64,000 nt of DNA from Nocardia sp. XZ_19_385 (GCF_015355755.1 NZ_JACVEE010000003.1:930001-994000); one strand, 5' to 3'. Shown: positions 34,244-44,194, counted from the first letter of the stretch. The notes: a model not told the origin generated them from the letters alone. Numbers and translations: made by a program.

Positions 34244-34336
34244 GACCGAACACGGGTGTCCGGGGATGACTGTTACTCCTATGGTGGCCCTGACAGGGTC
34301 TCCCTACGGGGGCGCGGGCTGCAGCAAACTAGGCGT

Positions 34337-35308
34337 ATGCGCTATCGACTCTTCGGCTCCACCGGATTACGGATCTCGGAAATCATCTTGGGCACCATGG
34401 GTTTTCGTGATCCCGCCCAGGCGCGGGCGCTGCTCGAGGCCTATGCCGACGCGGGCGGGAATGTGCTCGACACCGCATCGGCGTATGGCACCAGTGAGGA
34501 GGTGCTCGGTGCGGTCATCGAGGGCCGGGATCGGTTCGTGCTCGGCAGTAAATACACGCTGACCCGGGATGCGGCGGATCCGAATGCGGCGGGTAATCAC
34601 CGTAAGAACCTGACGTTGTCGCTGGAGCAGAGTTTGCGGCGGTTGCGCACCGACTATCTCGACATCTACTGGGTGCACGTGTGGGACCGGCACACTCCGC
34701 TGGAGGAGACGATGCGCGCCCTCGACGATGCGGTCCGCTCCGGCAAGGTCCTGTATCTGGGTGTTTCCGACGCCCCTTCCTGGGTGGTCGCGCGCGCCAA
34801 CACCCTGGCCGAATGGCGTGGGTGGACACCGTTTTCCGGGTTGCAGGTGCCCTACAACCTGCTCTCCCGCGACATCGAACGCGAACTGCTGCCCATGGCG
34901 GAAGCGTTGGGTCTCAGCGTCACCGCCTGGGCGCCTTTGGCCGCCGGCAAGCTCACCGTGAGCGCGTCGAGCCAGCGCGTGGATCCGGCCGAGCTCACCG
35001 AAACCGAACGTGCGGCCGCCGCGGCTGTCGCCAAGGTCGCCGCCGAGCTGGGTGCCACCCCGGCCCAGGTCGCTCTCGCCTGGATCCGGCACCGCTCGAC
35101 CGCGGTGCTGCCGATCATCGGCCCGCGCACCGTCGCTCAACTCCAGGAAAATCTCGGCGCGCTCGACCTCGAGCTGCCCGCCGAAGCGATCACCGACCTG
35201 GAATCGGCGGCTCCCTTCGCCCGCGGCTTCCCCGCTGACTTCATCGCCGAATGTGACGAGTCGGAATTCGTGTACGGCGGCGCCGCCACCTCGGTGCTCC
35301 CGCGCTAG
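34337..35308 (+). CDS. aldo/keto reductase
   Basis: A 323-aa aldo/keto reductase with the complete tetrad: Asp and Tyr in NVLDTASAYGTSEE, Lys in VLGSKYTLT and His in YWVHVWD. The C-terminal NADPH-binding part IIGPRTVAQLQENLGALDLE is present as well. It reduces aldehydes or ketones with NADPH; the substrate is unknown. The ATG at 34337 gives the usual MRYRLFGSTGLRIS beginning. It is a single gene, downstream of the broken gene pair. Confidence 0.9.
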   Translation: MRYRLFGSTGLRISEIILGTMGFRDPAQARALLEAYADAGGNVLDTASAYGTSEEVLGAVIEGRDRFVLGSKYTLTRDAADPNAAGNHRKNLTLSLEQSLRRLRTDYLDIYWVHVWDRHTPLEETMRALDDAVRSGKVLYLGVSDAPSWVVARANTLAEWRGWTPFSGLQVPYNLLSRDIERELLPMAEALGLSVTAWAPLAAGKLTVSASSQRVDPAELTETERAAAAAVAKVAAELGATPAQVALAWIRHRSTAVLPIIGPRTVAQLQENLGALDLELPAEAITDLESAAPFARGFPADFIAECDESEFVYGGAATSVLPR

Positions 35309-35774
35309 CGATCGCCACGGGGCTCCTACGCTAGCGATCGCCGCGCTGGGGTCAGGTCGGTGACTGTCGCGCTGTTCGAGCTATGTTGTCGAACGCTTCT
35401 CGGCGCCCGCACTGCGCGGAGACCAGAAGTCGGGCAGAATGCACGCCCGGGGACCTAGCGCAGTACATCTGAACCGGGTGCTCGGCGTTATCAGGCATGC
35501 TCGCCAGTCCTCGATGCTCGCCGGTTCTCGTCGTGTGGGAGATCTGCTGAGCGCGGAGCTGCCCTGGTCATCAGCTCACTGGCCCGGTGCTCGATTCGAA
35601 CGTGATCCCTGTCATGCGCCGGTTTCGGCGTCCTTGGATTCCGCCTGAGCGAAACCATTGACATTCCCTCAGAGCCCGATATGCGCAGCTCGACGGCGGG
35701 GTCGGCGGCCCGGGGGAGACTCGCTCGGCGAGCCCCGAACGCAGGGGACTCGACCACACCTTTACCCTCGAATC
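35309..35774. other. intergenic stretch with short direct repeats
   Basis: About 465 bases before mshC. The 14-base sequence CGCTAGCGATCGCC occurs twice (35304-35317 and 35329-35342), the first copy covering the aldo/keto reductase stop. The rest has no convincing frame; the mshC promoter presumably lies in the last 100 bases. Confidence 0.5.
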
Positions 35775-37013
35775 ATGCAGTCCTGGTCCGATACCGCCCT
35801 ACCCACCGTCCCCGGAGCAGGGCCGCCGTTGCGGTTGTTCGACACCGCCGACCGGCAGGTGCGGCCGGTCACCCCCGGGCCCACGGCCACCATGTACGTC
35901 TGCGGCATCACCCCCTATGACGCCACCCACCTCGGGCACGCCGCGACCTATCTGACCTTCGACCTGGTCAACCGGTTGTGGCGCGACGCCGGTCACGACG
36001 TGAACTATGTGCAGAACGTCACCGACGTCGACGATCCGCTGTTCGAGCGCGCCGCCCGCGACGGCATCGACTGGCGCGACCTGGGGACCCGGGAGATCAA
36101 CCTGTTCCGGGAGGACATGACCGCGCTGCGCATCGTCCCGCCGCGCGACTACATCGGCGCCATCGAATCGGTCGACGAGGTGGTGGAGCTGGTGGAGAAG
36201 CTGCTCGCCGCCGGCGCCGCCTACACCGTCGAGGACGCCGAGTACCCCGACATCTACTTCCGCGCCGACGCCACCGAGCAGTTCGGCTACGAATCCGGCT
36301 ACGACCGCGCCACCATGGAGCGTTTCTTCGCCGAACGCGGCGGCGACCCCGACCGCCCCGGCAAACGCGACACCATCGACGCCCTGCTGTGGCGTGCCGC
36401 CCGCCCGGACGAGCCGTCCTGGCCCGCCCCCTTCGGCGCCGGACGTCCCGGCTGGCACATCGAGTGTGCCGCGATCGCCCTGAACCGCCTCGGCCCCGAA
36501 TTCGACGTCCAGGGCGGCGGCAGCGACCTGATCTACCCGCACCACGAATACTCCGCCGCGCACGTCGAAGCCCTCGGCGACACCCGCCGCTTCGCCCGCC
36601 ACTACGTCCACGCCGGACTGATCGGCCTGGACGGGGAGAAGATGTCGAAGTCCAAGGGCAACCTGGTCCTGGTCTCCGAGCTGCGCCGCGCCGGCACCGA
36701 CCCCGCCGCCATCCGCCTGGGCCTGCTCGCCGGTCACTACCGCGCCGACCGCATGTGGACCGGCGAGGTCCTCGCCGACGCCGAACGCCGACTCGACCTG
36801 TGGCGCCGCGCCGCCGCCCTGCCCACCGGCCCCGCGGCCACCGACACCGTCGCCCGCCTGCGCCAGCACCTCGCCGACGACCTCGACACCCCCAAAGCCT
36901 TGGCCGCAGTAGACAACTGGGCCGAACAAGCACTGTCCTACGGCGGCCCCGACCAGGACGCCCCGGCCCTGATCAGCACCGCCGTCGACGCCCTCCTCGG
37001 CGTCCAGCTGTAA
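35775..37013 (+). CDS. mshC: L-cysteine:1D-myo-inosityl 2-amino-2-deoxy-alpha-D-glucopyranoside ligase
   Basis: A 412-aa enzyme that joins cysteine to GlcN-Ins with ATP, the penultimate step of mycothiol synthesis. It is related to cysteinyl-tRNA synthetase: the zinc-site start [17 protein letters not shown] includes the HLGH (HIGH-type) motif, and [10 protein letters not shown] is the KMSKS motif. [11 protein letters not shown] and the lack of the C-terminal anticodon-binding domain distinguish MshC from CysS. The start [14 protein letters not shown] matches the mycobacterial protein. Mycothiol being the major thiol of this organism supports the reading of DinB-type and related proteins nearby as possible users of it. 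Confidence 0.95.
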   Translation: MQSWSDTALPTVPGAGPPLRLFDTADRQVRPVTPGPTATMYVCGITPYDATHLGHAATYLTFDLVNRLWRDAGHDVNYVQNVTDVDDPLFERAARDGIDWRDLGTREINLFREDMTALRIVPPRDYIGAIESVDEVVELVEKLLAAGAAYTVEDAEYPDIYFRADATEQFGYESGYDRATMERFFAERGGDPDRPGKRDTIDALLWRAARPDEPSWPAPFGAGRPGWHIECAAIALNRLGPEFDVQGGGSDLIYPHHEYSAAHVEALGDTRRFARHYVHAGLIGLDGEKMSKSKGNLVLVSELRRAGTDPAAIRLGLLAGHYRADRMWTGEVLADAERRLDLWRRAAALPTGPAATDTVARLRQHLADDLDTPKALAAVDNWAEQALSYGGPDQDAPALISTAVDALLGVQL

Positions 37014-37764
37014 CCCGCGGAGGCACCGCTCACATCCGGTACCGGCTTCGCATCCGCGCCCTTCAAACGGCGCAGGTGCAGTACAGCCGGGTGCACAGAT
37101 CGGGTTCGCGCCCCACGCCGACATCGCCTGCCGCCGTTCGGTCGCGTGTCCGAGATGATCACGGCCCTGATCCAGGGAAACAGGCCCGCGAATCGCTCCT
37201 CGGAGTAACTCGCCGAAAGTGTCGAAATGAGCGGCTGATCTGAGGATCGCCTCCTGTGACACCGGCTCGCGGTGCTGTTCTAGTGGCGACGAGGTGCATT
37301 GCGCGAACGGTCGAGGCCGGGCAAGAAGGGCTATCGCGGTCGTAGGCCGGCGCGGCGAGGGAGTTCCGCGGCTCGGTCTCCGCGCACCCGAAGCAGCCCA
37401 TCGCGGCGCGTTTTTGTGGCTGCTGGTAGTCGGCGGCTGTGCTGCGGGGGATCGGCGTGGATGGCCGGCTGCGGCGGTCCGGCCCTTGTCGCCGGAAGTG
37501 GGAGTGGGTCGCGGGCGGCACCGCCGTGATCGGCAGGCGGCGCGCAGGGGTGTGGCTGGGGAAGAGCTGCGGCCTTACTGTTCGGCCGCGTCGAACCCTG
37601 ACAGTCGAGTGCCGAATACGGCCGGGTGGCAGCTGGGGTGAGGCTCGGCAGGCTCTTGTCGTGGATCGTGGGCGTGGGTGGCACCGGAGTGCTCGGCGGG
37701 CAGGGGTAGTCGGTGCAGCGGTCCGGGCCTTGTCGCGGAATGGAATTCGTGGTGGGCTGCACGC
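37014..37764. other. long non-coding stretch with a possible PLP-gene scrap
   Basis: About 750 bases show no supported gene. At 37243-37261 the sequence GGATCGCCTCCTGTGACAC is identical to part of the PLP enzyme gene at about 30248-30266 (coding VSQEAIR on the minus strand), and homology extends weakly on both sides (SQEAILRSA against SQEAIRQSE). This may be the relic of a second copy. The rest is G/C-rich without clear codon structure. Confidence 0.4.
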
Positions 37765-38865
37765 GTGTGCAATCTTCATCCTCGGCGGTTGATCGGGCGG
37801 CGGACAATGTTGGGTGGGGTGTTGGGGGCGGGGGTGTTGCTGGCGGCGGGCCGGTTGCAGGCCTCGGCCGGGCCGGGGGATCCGCGGACGGTGGGTGCGC
37901 GGCAGCGGTTTTTCGGGGCCGAGAATGTCGATGCCGAGATCGGGGCGGTGCGGGCCGACCGGGTGGTGCTGTCGTGGGTCGGATGTGCCACTTACGCAGT
38001 GGCTTTCGCGGGTTCGGTGCTGTTGCTCGATGCGTGGGTGCCGCGGCTGACCAGTTCGGGGTATACGCCGGCGACTCCGCAGGATCTTGCCGATCTGCGT
38101 CCCGAGGCGATCTTCATCGGGCACGGGCATTTCGATCACGCGGCCGATGCGGGGCGGATCGCGCAGGCCTGCGGGGCGGTCGTGCACGGGACGGCCGAGC
38201 ATTGCGCCGCGATCCGCGCGCAGGTGGTGGATCCGACGTTTCCGACGGTGGCCCTCGGTGATGTGAACACCCCGATCGGGCAGCGGCACGACTTCACCGT
38301 CGGCGCGGTGGAGGTCACCGCTGTCCGCCACATTCATTCCGGGCCGACCGCGCCGGACCGCGACGACCCGGCGTCGGCGGTGTTCCCGGCGCCGGAGTTG
38401 TGTGCGCTGGTGCAGCATCCGCCGTCGCTCGCGGGTGTGCTGCAAAGTCTGCCCCGCTTGCTCGACGCCGAGAACGGGGTGCTGCTCTATCAGTTCCGGG
38501 TTCCCGGTTTCTCGCTGGTCTGGCACGACTCCGCGGGTCCGCTGACCGAGAAGGCTCCGCAGGTTTTCGATGTGCTGGCCGGTCTTCCCGGCACCGACCT
38601 GCATGTCGGCACCATTCAGGGTTTCAACCAGTTCACCAACGGCCTGCGCGACCCGCGCACCTACATCGAGGCGCTGGGCCCGGCGCTGTTCGTCCCGACC
38701 CATCACGACAACTGGCTGCCCGGTATCACCTCCAGCGCGGCCGCCTACGACCCGCCGCTGCAGGCCGAACTGGCGCGCATCCCCTCGGGTTCCCGCCCGG
38801 AATTGCGTTCGCTGCACGATCCGGTCGACTATCTCAACCCCGCTCGGCTCACCTTCCGGCTCTGA
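37765..38865 (+). CDS. metallo-beta-lactamase-fold hydrolase with Tat-type signal
   Basis: A protein of about 366 aa. The N terminus HPRRLIGRRTMLGGVLGAG, then VLLAAGRLQASA looks like a twin-arginine signal (RR-x-I/M plus hydrophobic stretch) for export in folded form. The catalytic part has the metal motif FIGHGHFDHAAD (HxHxDH), later histidines (VRHIHSGP, VWHDSAG) and THHDNW. The overall layout resembles UlaG-like lactonases. GTG 37765 is the best start for the signal; ATG 37807 would cut it off. The substrate is unknown. Confidence 0.75.
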   Translation: MCNLHPRRLIGRRTMLGGVLGAGVLLAAGRLQASAGPGDPRTVGARQRFFGAENVDAEIGAVRADRVVLSWVGCATYAVAFAGSVLLLDAWVPRLTSSGYTPATPQDLADLRPEAIFIGHGHFDHAADAGRIAQACGAVVHGTAEHCAAIRAQVVDPTFPTVALGDVNTPIGQRHDFTVGAVEVTAVRHIHSGPTAPDRDDPASAVFPAPELCALVQHPPSLAGVLQSLPRLLDAENGVLLYQFRVPGFSLVWHDSAGPLTEKAPQVFDVLAGLPGTDLHVGTIQGFNQFTNGLRDPRTYIEALGPALFVPTHHDNWLPGITSSAAAYDPPLQAELARIPSGSRPELRSLHDPVDYLNPARLTFRL

Positions 38866-38937
38866 TCGCTGCTCACCGTTGCCGAACCGTGTCTGAAACA
38901 CCTGCGCATCAAAGTTTGCTGAACATACGCTGGCGCG

Positions 38938-39909
38938 GTGGCATCGGTACCGTCTCCCATGCTGGCGACCGCAGGACGGCCGCCCGATCAGCCCGACCGA
39001 TGGGCGATCGAGATGAAGTGGGACGGCATCCGGGCCGTGGTCCGATGTGACGGGGATTCGTGCCGGTTCTTCAGCCGTAACAGCCGCGACATCACCCGCT
39101 CGTTTCCCGAATTGGCCAGTGCGTTAACGGAATTGGCGGCGGGACGCAGCTGGGTACTCGACGGTGAGATCACCGCGCCCGAACCCGCCTCCGGCGCACC
39201 GTCCTTCGCGCGGCTGCAACGCCGGATGCATGTGCACAAACCCGCGCCGGCGCTGCTGCGCGAGGTGCCGGTCGAATACTTCGCTTTCGATTTGCTGGAA
39301 CTCGAAGGAGAGTCACTGATGAGCTTGCCGTACCAGGAACGCCGCGACCGTCTCGCCACCCTGGACCTCGAGGGGCCCGGCGTGCGTACCTCGCCGTACT
39401 GGGTCGACGTCGACGTCGACACCATGCTGGCCCTGGCCCACGAACATCACCTGGAAGGCATCGTCAGCAAACTGCTCACCTCGCCCTACCGTCCCGGCAC
39501 CCGCTCACCGGCGTGGATCAAGACCCCGTTCCGGCGCACCACCGAAGCCGTCGTCGCCGGCTGGCTGCCCGGCAACGGACGCTTCTCCACCACCTTCGGC
39601 TCCCTGGTGCTCGGCGCCTACGACGACGCCGAGCGCCTGGTCCACATCGGCAATGTCGGCACCGGCTGGACCCTGCCCGCCCGCCGCGCCCTGCAAACCG
39701 ACCTCGACCGTCTCGCCCGCCCCGACAGTCCCTTCGACATCGACCCTCCGGCCGCGATCGCCCGCACCGCGCACTGGGTCGACCCGACCATCGTCGCCGA
39801 CGTGGAATACCGCGAGGCCAGCCTGGACGGTTTGCGTCATCCGAGCTGGCGCGGCATCCGCATCGACAAGACCCCGCACGAGGTGCGATTGCCCGCGTCG
39901 GACGGGTGA
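38938..39909 (+). CDS. ATP-dependent DNA ligase (LigC/LigD ligase-domain type)
   Basis: A 323-aa ligase. The adenylated lysine is Lys27 in EMKWDGIRA (KxDG motif I); SRNSRDITRSFPE, VLDGEITAP, FDLLELEGE, EGIVSKLL and SPAWIKTPF correspond to the following nucleotidyltransferase motifs. The C-terminal OB domain follows (TEAVVAGWLPGNGRFSTTFG onward). Stand-alone enzymes of this kind are accessory ligases in mycobacteria, used in repair with Ku/LigD-type systems or base-excision repair. GTG 38938 is the start. It is a single gene with no Ku or polymerase neighbour. Confidence 0.9.
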   Translation: MASVPSPMLATAGRPPDQPDRWAIEMKWDGIRAVVRCDGDSCRFFSRNSRDITRSFPELASALTELAAGRSWVLDGEITAPEPASGAPSFARLQRRMHVHKPAPALLREVPVEYFAFDLLELEGESLMSLPYQERRDRLATLDLEGPGVRTSPYWVDVDVDTMLALAHEHHLEGIVSKLLTSPYRPGTRSPAWIKTPFRRTTEAVVAGWLPGNGRFSTTFGSLVLGAYDDAERLVHIGNVGTGWTLPARRALQTDLDRLARPDSPFDIDPPAAIARTAHWVDPTIVADVEYREASLDGLRHPSWRGIRIDKTPHEVRLPASDG

Positions 39910-39922
39910 GGGCACTCAGGCG

Positions 39923-40096
39923 CTAGCCACCGTAGAGGCGAGTGAACTCCTGGCCCGGGTCGACGGCGGGCACCGTGTAACTCGACGAATTGCCCTCGAC
40001 GGGCGTTTCCGCCACGTAGCGGGCGGGTTCCGCGGGCAGGCGGCGCCACCGGGCGCGTGGATCATCGACCTGCTCTTGATGACTGTTCGACGACAT
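39923..40096 (-). CDS. small hypothetical protein
   Basis: A 57-aa polar, proline- and glutamate-containing protein (MSSNSHQEQVDDPRARWRRL to QEFTRLYGG). GGAGGGGGA lies just before ATG 40096, which supports real translation. No domain or membrane segment is present. It converges on the DNA ligase gene with 13 bases between the ends. Confidence 0.6.
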   Translation of the reverse strand: MSSNSHQEQVDDPRARWRRLPAEPARYVAETPVEGNSSSYTVPAVDPGQEFTRLYGG

Positions 40097-40187
40097 GATG
40101 TCCCCCTCCGGAATCGTCACCACATGCTACCGGAATTGCGCCTCCGGGACGGGAGGCGTTGCGGCAGAGCCCAATCCGGGACTGCGT

Positions 40188-40739
40188 TCAGTCACCCAGG
40201 ATCAGGCGGGAGGCGCTCTGGATGATTTCGGTGCGCGTGCCCGTTCGATGCCCGGCGGCAATGAGATAGTCGGCGATCATCAAGGAGAAGGCGAGCATGC
40301 TGCGCGCCTCGACCTCCCGCGGGTCGCTGTGCAGCGTTCCGATGAGCTCACGGAGATAGTCCATCCGGCTGTTGTCGACGCGCTCGAGCCGGGCGGCGAC
40401 GGCAGGTTCGCGGCGGGCCCATTCCCGTACGGCCATATCGATGGGCAGTAGTTCCTTGGAGAGGGTCAGCCTGCCCGCCTTGCGGACTTTGCTCTTGGCG
40501 TCGCCGCCTTCTTCGTCGAGGCGCTGGAGGACCTCGTCGATGCTGCGATGCTCCCAGCTGTCGAGGACGGCATCGAGCAATTCCTGGCGGCTGGCGAACT
40601 GTCGATAGAACCCGCCCCTGGTGACACCCAGTTCCGCGGCCAGGGTTTCGACGCGGACAGCCTCCGGCCCGGAGGCGGCCAAGATCGCCAGAGCGGCATC
40701 GATCCAAGCCTGACGGGGAGTGCGCACCGGAGGGGCCAT
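40188..40739 (-). CDS. TetR-family transcriptional regulator
   Basis: A 183-aa repressor with the N-terminal TetR helix-turn-helix (VETLAAELGVTRGGFYRQFA then SRQELLDAV) and a helical ligand-binding C-terminal domain. It is divergent from the gene at 40864 and its FAD-oxidoreductase neighbour. A 21-bp palindrome between the starts is the likely operator, so it probably represses both itself and that unit in the absence of an unknown ligand. Confidence 0.9.
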   Translation of the reverse strand: MAPPVRTPRQAWIDAALAILAASGPEAVRVETLAAELGVTRGGFYRQFASRQELLDAVLDSWEHRSIDEVLQRLDEEGGDAKSKVRKAGRLTLSKELLPIDMAVREWARREPAVAARLERVDNSRMDYLRELIGTLHSDPREVEARSMLAFSLMIADYLIAAGHRTGTRTEIIQSASRLILGD

Positions 40740-40789
40740 CGGCAGTCAACCAATCAGTTGTGGGGCTATTGATTACATCATCAACGATA

Positions 40790-40810
40790 GATACAGTACC
40801 GTGCTGTATC
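40790..40810. promoter_or_regulatory. TetR operator
   Basis: GATACAGTACCGTGCTGTAT then C: 7-bp perfect outer arms (GATACAG/CTGTATC) with further symmetry inside. It lies between the divergent regulator and target genes and probably overlaps the promoter. Confidence 0.75.
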
Positions 40811-40863
40811 CATTGGTAGACCGGCAGCCGGTCACCGACGAGAACGATCGATGGGGATTACCT

Positions 40864-41406
40864 ATGACGCACCTCAGCGCGAGTGCGAAGCATGCCGAGT
40901 GGTCGAGTGTCGACGCAGTAGACGTCGACACCGAAATGCTTGCCTTCGCCACATTGGCCGACATCGGTCACAGCGACGCACACCTGTTGCGCACCAACCG
41001 CTCTGCCGATCGTTCGGCAGAGCAATGGGCCCGGGCAATCCTGGAGGACGTGCCCGGCGAGGTGCGGGCGGCGCTCGAGCGGGCCTGGAAGGTCATCGCA
41101 CTGGGCTTGGCCCCGGTCGGCACCGAGCGCACCGTCGCGGGGTGGTCGATCGCGCACGCCAGCCCTGATTACGTCCTGTTGCAGACGGAGTCCACCTTCG
41201 GTTTCGCAGGGCAATTGCTGGTCCGGCGCAGCGAAAAGGGTGTTCTTCTGGCGACTTTCGTGCAGTTTCACGACCCGGCCGCGCGAGCTGTCTGGGATCG
41301 GGTGCTGCCGACACACCTGGGGTTCGTGCAATCGCTGCTCGAGGCTCTGGCCGATCGGCTCGAGCAAACCTCGCGAGAACCCATAGCCGGACCAGACCCG
41401 CGGTGA
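40864..41406 (+). CDS. TetR-linked protein, DUF2867-like
   Basis: A 180-aa soluble protein with a mixed alpha/beta pattern. The central strands (AGWSIAHASPDYVLLQTES, AGQLLVRRSEKGVLLATFVQ) recall the beta-sheet of DUF2867/SRPBCC-like proteins, which can bind small lipophilic molecules. The assignment is tentative. ATG 40864 directly follows the operator region. It probably forms a unit with the flavoprotein at 41480, 73 bases downstream, under control of the divergent TetR. Confidence 0.6.
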   Translation: MTHLSASAKHAEWSSVDAVDVDTEMLAFATLADIGHSDAHLLRTNRSADRSAEQWARAILEDVPGEVRAALERAWKVIALGLAPVGTERTVAGWSIAHASPDYVLLQTESTFGFAGQLLVRRSEKGVLLATFVQFHDPAARAVWDRVLPTHLGFVQSLLEALADRLEQTSREPIAGPDPR

Positions 41407-41479
41407 CACCCACGCACTGTCACGGAGCTCGGACACGCCGTGTCTTATGCCCGAACTTCATGAAACGAAGGAGCACACC

Positions 41480-42664
41480 TTGACCATAAACACCGATGTG
41501 GTCGTTATCGGCGGCGGATACGCAGGCGTGATGGCCGCCAACCGCCTGAGCCGCCGCGACAACGTCAGCGTGACGCTGATCAACCCGCGCGCCACCTTCG
41601 TCGAGCGAATCCGCTTGCACCAGTTGGTAGTCGGCAACGACGACGCGGTCGTGGACTACCAGGATGTTTTGGCGCCGAGCGTGCGCCTTGTCGTCGACAT
41701 GGTCATCGAAATCGACCCCGACAACCGGCGCTTGACCTTGGCGGCACACCACGCCGTCGACTACGACTACCTGATCTACGCGGTAGGCAGCGGCAGCGCC
41801 GACCCGCAGGTTCCCGGAGCGGCCGAGTTCGCTTACCCGATCGCCACTATCGAGGAGGCGCAGCGCCTGCGCCCGGTCCTCGACACCACCCCGGCGACAG
41901 CGGCGGTCACTGTCGTCGGATCGGGTCCGACCGGCATCGAAGCCGCTGCCGAGCTGGCCGAGGCGGGCCGCTCCGTGACCCTGATCTGCGGCGACATCCT
42001 CGGCCCCTACCTGCACCCGAAGGGCCGCCGCTCGGTGGTCAAGCGGATGAACAAACTCGGTGTGAGCTTGGTGGAGGGCCCTGCGGCGAAGGTGACCGCG
42101 GTGACTCGCGACGCCGTGCACCTCGCCGACGGCACCTCGTTGCCGAGCGCGTTGACCATCTGGTCCGTGGGCTTCGGGGTGCCCGACCTGGCTGCCCGCA
42201 GCGGACTGCGCACCGACGCGCTGGGCCGCCTGCTCACCGACGAGACCCTGACCAGCATCGACGATCAACGCATCCTTGCCGCGGGCGACTCGGCCGCCCC
42301 GTCCAACCTGCCCTTTCGGATGAGCTGCCAGGCCGCGGGCCCCTTGGGCGCGCACGCCGCCGACACCATCCTCAGCCGGATGGCCGAGGAAGAACCCGCA
42401 CCGATCAGCCTCGGCTTCGCCGGCCAGTGCATCAGCCTGGGCCGCCAAGCCGGGATCTTCCAATTCGCCACCAAAGACGACACGGCGAAGAAGATGTACC
42501 TGGGTGGACGGCCCGGGGCGAAGCTGAAGGAATTCATCTGCAAGCACACCGTCAAAGCGCTGACGGACGAGGCGCACAAGCCGGGCTCATATTCTTGGGC
42601 CAAAGATGACCAGCGCGCAGTGACACTGCAAGACCGTCCCGAAAAGTCGCTGACCACCCGCTGA
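41480..42664 (+). CDS. FAD/NAD(P)-dependent oxidoreductase (NDH-2-like)
   Basis: A 394-aa flavoprotein of the pyridine nucleotide-disulfide family. TDVVVIGGGYAGVMAANRLS binds FAD; TVVGSGPTGIEAAAELAEAG binds NAD(P)H; and GRLLTDETL..DDQRILAAGDSA is the second FAD segment. No redox-active CxxxxC pair is present, which points to an NDH-2/AIF-like oxidoreductase rather than a disulfide reductase. TTG 41480 is preferred over ATG 41447 because AAGGAG lies six bases before it. It is the second gene of the TetR-controlled unit. Confidence 0.85.
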   Translation: MTINTDVVVIGGGYAGVMAANRLSRRDNVSVTLINPRATFVERIRLHQLVVGNDDAVVDYQDVLAPSVRLVVDMVIEIDPDNRRLTLAAHHAVDYDYLIYAVGSGSADPQVPGAAEFAYPIATIEEAQRLRPVLDTTPATAAVTVVGSGPTGIEAAAELAEAGRSVTLICGDILGPYLHPKGRRSVVKRMNKLGVSLVEGPAAKVTAVTRDAVHLADGTSLPSALTIWSVGFGVPDLAARSGLRTDALGRLLTDETLTSIDDQRILAAGDSAAPSNLPFRMSCQAAGPLGAHAADTILSRMAEEEPAPISLGFAGQCISLGRQAGIFQFATKDDTAKKMYLGGRPGAKLKEFICKHTVKALTDEAHKPGSYSWAKDDQRAVTLQDRPEKSLTTR

Positions 42665-43249
42665 CACCAGCGTCTGCTGGCCATGCCCGTTGCCCCTGGG
42701 TGACACAGGCACAGAACATCCGGAAACGCCGCTGATCGTGTTGCCCGGCAGGCCAATCGCTGCCGGGCATTGTCCGGTGATACCACGGTCCGAGACGGTC
42801 CGCGAACGATCAACGGGCCGAACCCATCACAGCCGTCGACGTCGAGCGGGTCTGGCGGGTCGGCAGGCGTACGTCGGGATCGAGGGCGGCGAGTCGTTCC
42901 GGAGTGGATTTCTCCCATTGCTCAACCGCATGCCGGCATTCCTCATGTGTCCACTCGCCGTAGCCGCCGTCCACCTCGTGCGACAGGTTTCCCGGTGTTC
43001 CGTACTCGAACGGATCGCCGTCGACTCCCACGTCGCGGAATCCGCGGGGGCGACCTCCGATAGCCAATCCCCTCGGTAAGGACCGTGGCCCGAGGACCAC
43101 ACGGCGAATGCTGACAGCATCTGGCTGCAGGAGTACGGCCTGGCCTCGTTCACCGAGGTGGAGGCGGAGCTGGCGGCGTGAATCACCGATCAGGCGCGGC
43201 GCGCCAGTCGCCGTTGTGGGCGCTTCTGATCGGTGATAGAACGGGTGCC
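42665..43249. other. intergenic region with decayed coding scraps
   Basis: On the minus strand 42810-43060 reads DVGVDGDPFEYGTPGNLSHE, then VDGGYGEWTHEECRHAVEQW, which looks coding but has no ribosome site or known family. On the plus strand 43078-43181 ends with ADSIWLQEYGLASFTEVEAE-LAA and a stop, like the tail of a lost gene. Neither is supported well enough to call a gene. Confidence 0.35.
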
Positions 43250-43804
43250 ATGCGCCGGTTGCTGGTCACCGAGAACATCACCGCCGACGGGCGGATCGAG
43301 ATAATCGACGAGTGGTTCGGCCCGACTCCTGACGCGGGCATCGAGGACTGGCTGCACGCGACGAAGCGCGTCGGCGCGTCCTCCGACGCGGTGCTGCTGG
43401 GCCGGCAGACCTTCGAGGACTTCCGCGGCTACTGGCCTCAGCACACCGACGAGCCGGCAGGTGCGTACCTGGACGAAGTGCAGAAGTACGTCGTCTCTTC
43501 ATCGATGACGGATCCGCAGTGGCGCAACTCGACGATCCTCTCCGGTGACCCGGTCGAAGAGGTGCGTCGACTCAAGGAGTCCGACGGCGGCGACATCACG
43601 TTGAGCGGCAGCCTGACCTTGGCGCACGCCGTGCTGGCAGCCGGGCTCGTGGACGAGATCCGGCTGCTCGTCTTCCCCGCCGTCCAGGGCCGTGGAAAGA
43701 GTCTGGTCGCTGAGGGCACCTCGTTCTCCCAACTCGAACTGCTCGAATCACGGGCGTTGCCTTCCGGCGTGGCTCTGCTCCGATACGCCGTGACCAACGG
43801 CTGA
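43250..43804 (+). CDS. dihydrofolate reductase-family protein (RibD C-terminal type)
   Basis: A 184-aa protein that begins MRRLLVTENITADGRIEIID, the usual start of stand-alone RibD_C/DHFR-like proteins. DAVLLGRQTFEDFRGYWP and ITLSGSLTLAHAVLAAGLVD (NADPH-binding) follow. Such proteins reduce unidentified pterin-like or other heterocyclic substrates. Its 3' end overlaps the convergent S1-domain gene by 57 bases. Confidence 0.9.
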   Translation: MRRLLVTENITADGRIEIIDEWFGPTPDAGIEDWLHATKRVGASSDAVLLGRQTFEDFRGYWPQHTDEPAGAYLDEVQKYVVSSSMTDPQWRNSTILSGDPVEEVRRLKESDGGDITLSGSLTLAHAVLAAGLVDEIRLLVFPAVQGRGKSLVAEGTSFSQLELLESRALPSGVALLRYAVTNG

Positions 43805-44140
43805 GCTGCCCGGGGCCTCGATCGGGGATATGGAAGAAGAATCCGGTCGAGGACGTGCACGGTAGGTCGGGTCTAGTGGAAGGAGCCTGACTTGGTGGCC
43901 TTGATGGGTGTGGTGAATTACCTCGAACTCGGTGACGGTGCCGATGGTCGGCCACTGCTCCGGAGAGTCTGGAAGGTGGAGTACATCCACGAATCCCCTT
44001 GGTGGCGTGCCCAAGTCGACAAACAACCCTACGGTCCCTGGTCTGGGGATCTGGGCGACCACGCCGGTCATGTGTTGGCCGATCGGGTAGATCTTGCGGG
44101 CGATTTCCAGGTTCAGTTCGGTCGGGTCATGGTCGGTCAT
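43748..44140 (-). CDS. S1 RNA-binding-domain protein
   Basis: A 130-aa protein. Residues 20-95 form an OB-type S1 domain (YPIGQHMTGVVAQIPRPGTV, VGLFVDLGTPPRGFVDVLHL), after which a short unstructured tail continues into the overlap with the DHFR-like gene. Single S1-domain proteins may bind RNA or regulate translation; nothing more can be said. The tail frame could be extended only because the convergent gene has no stops there, so the true length is uncertain by a few codons. Confidence 0.7.
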   Translation of the reverse strand: MTDHDPTELNLEIARKIYPIGQHMTGVVAQIPRPGTVGLFVDLGTPPRGFVDVLHLPDSPEQWPTIGTVTEFEVIHHTHQGHQVRLLPLDPTYRARPRPDSSSISPIEAPGSSAVGHGVSEQSHAGRQRP

Positions 44141-44194
44141 CGTCCGCCCATTTCAACCAGTTGAGCGTCAGTCGTCAACCACGACTGCTGTTCC

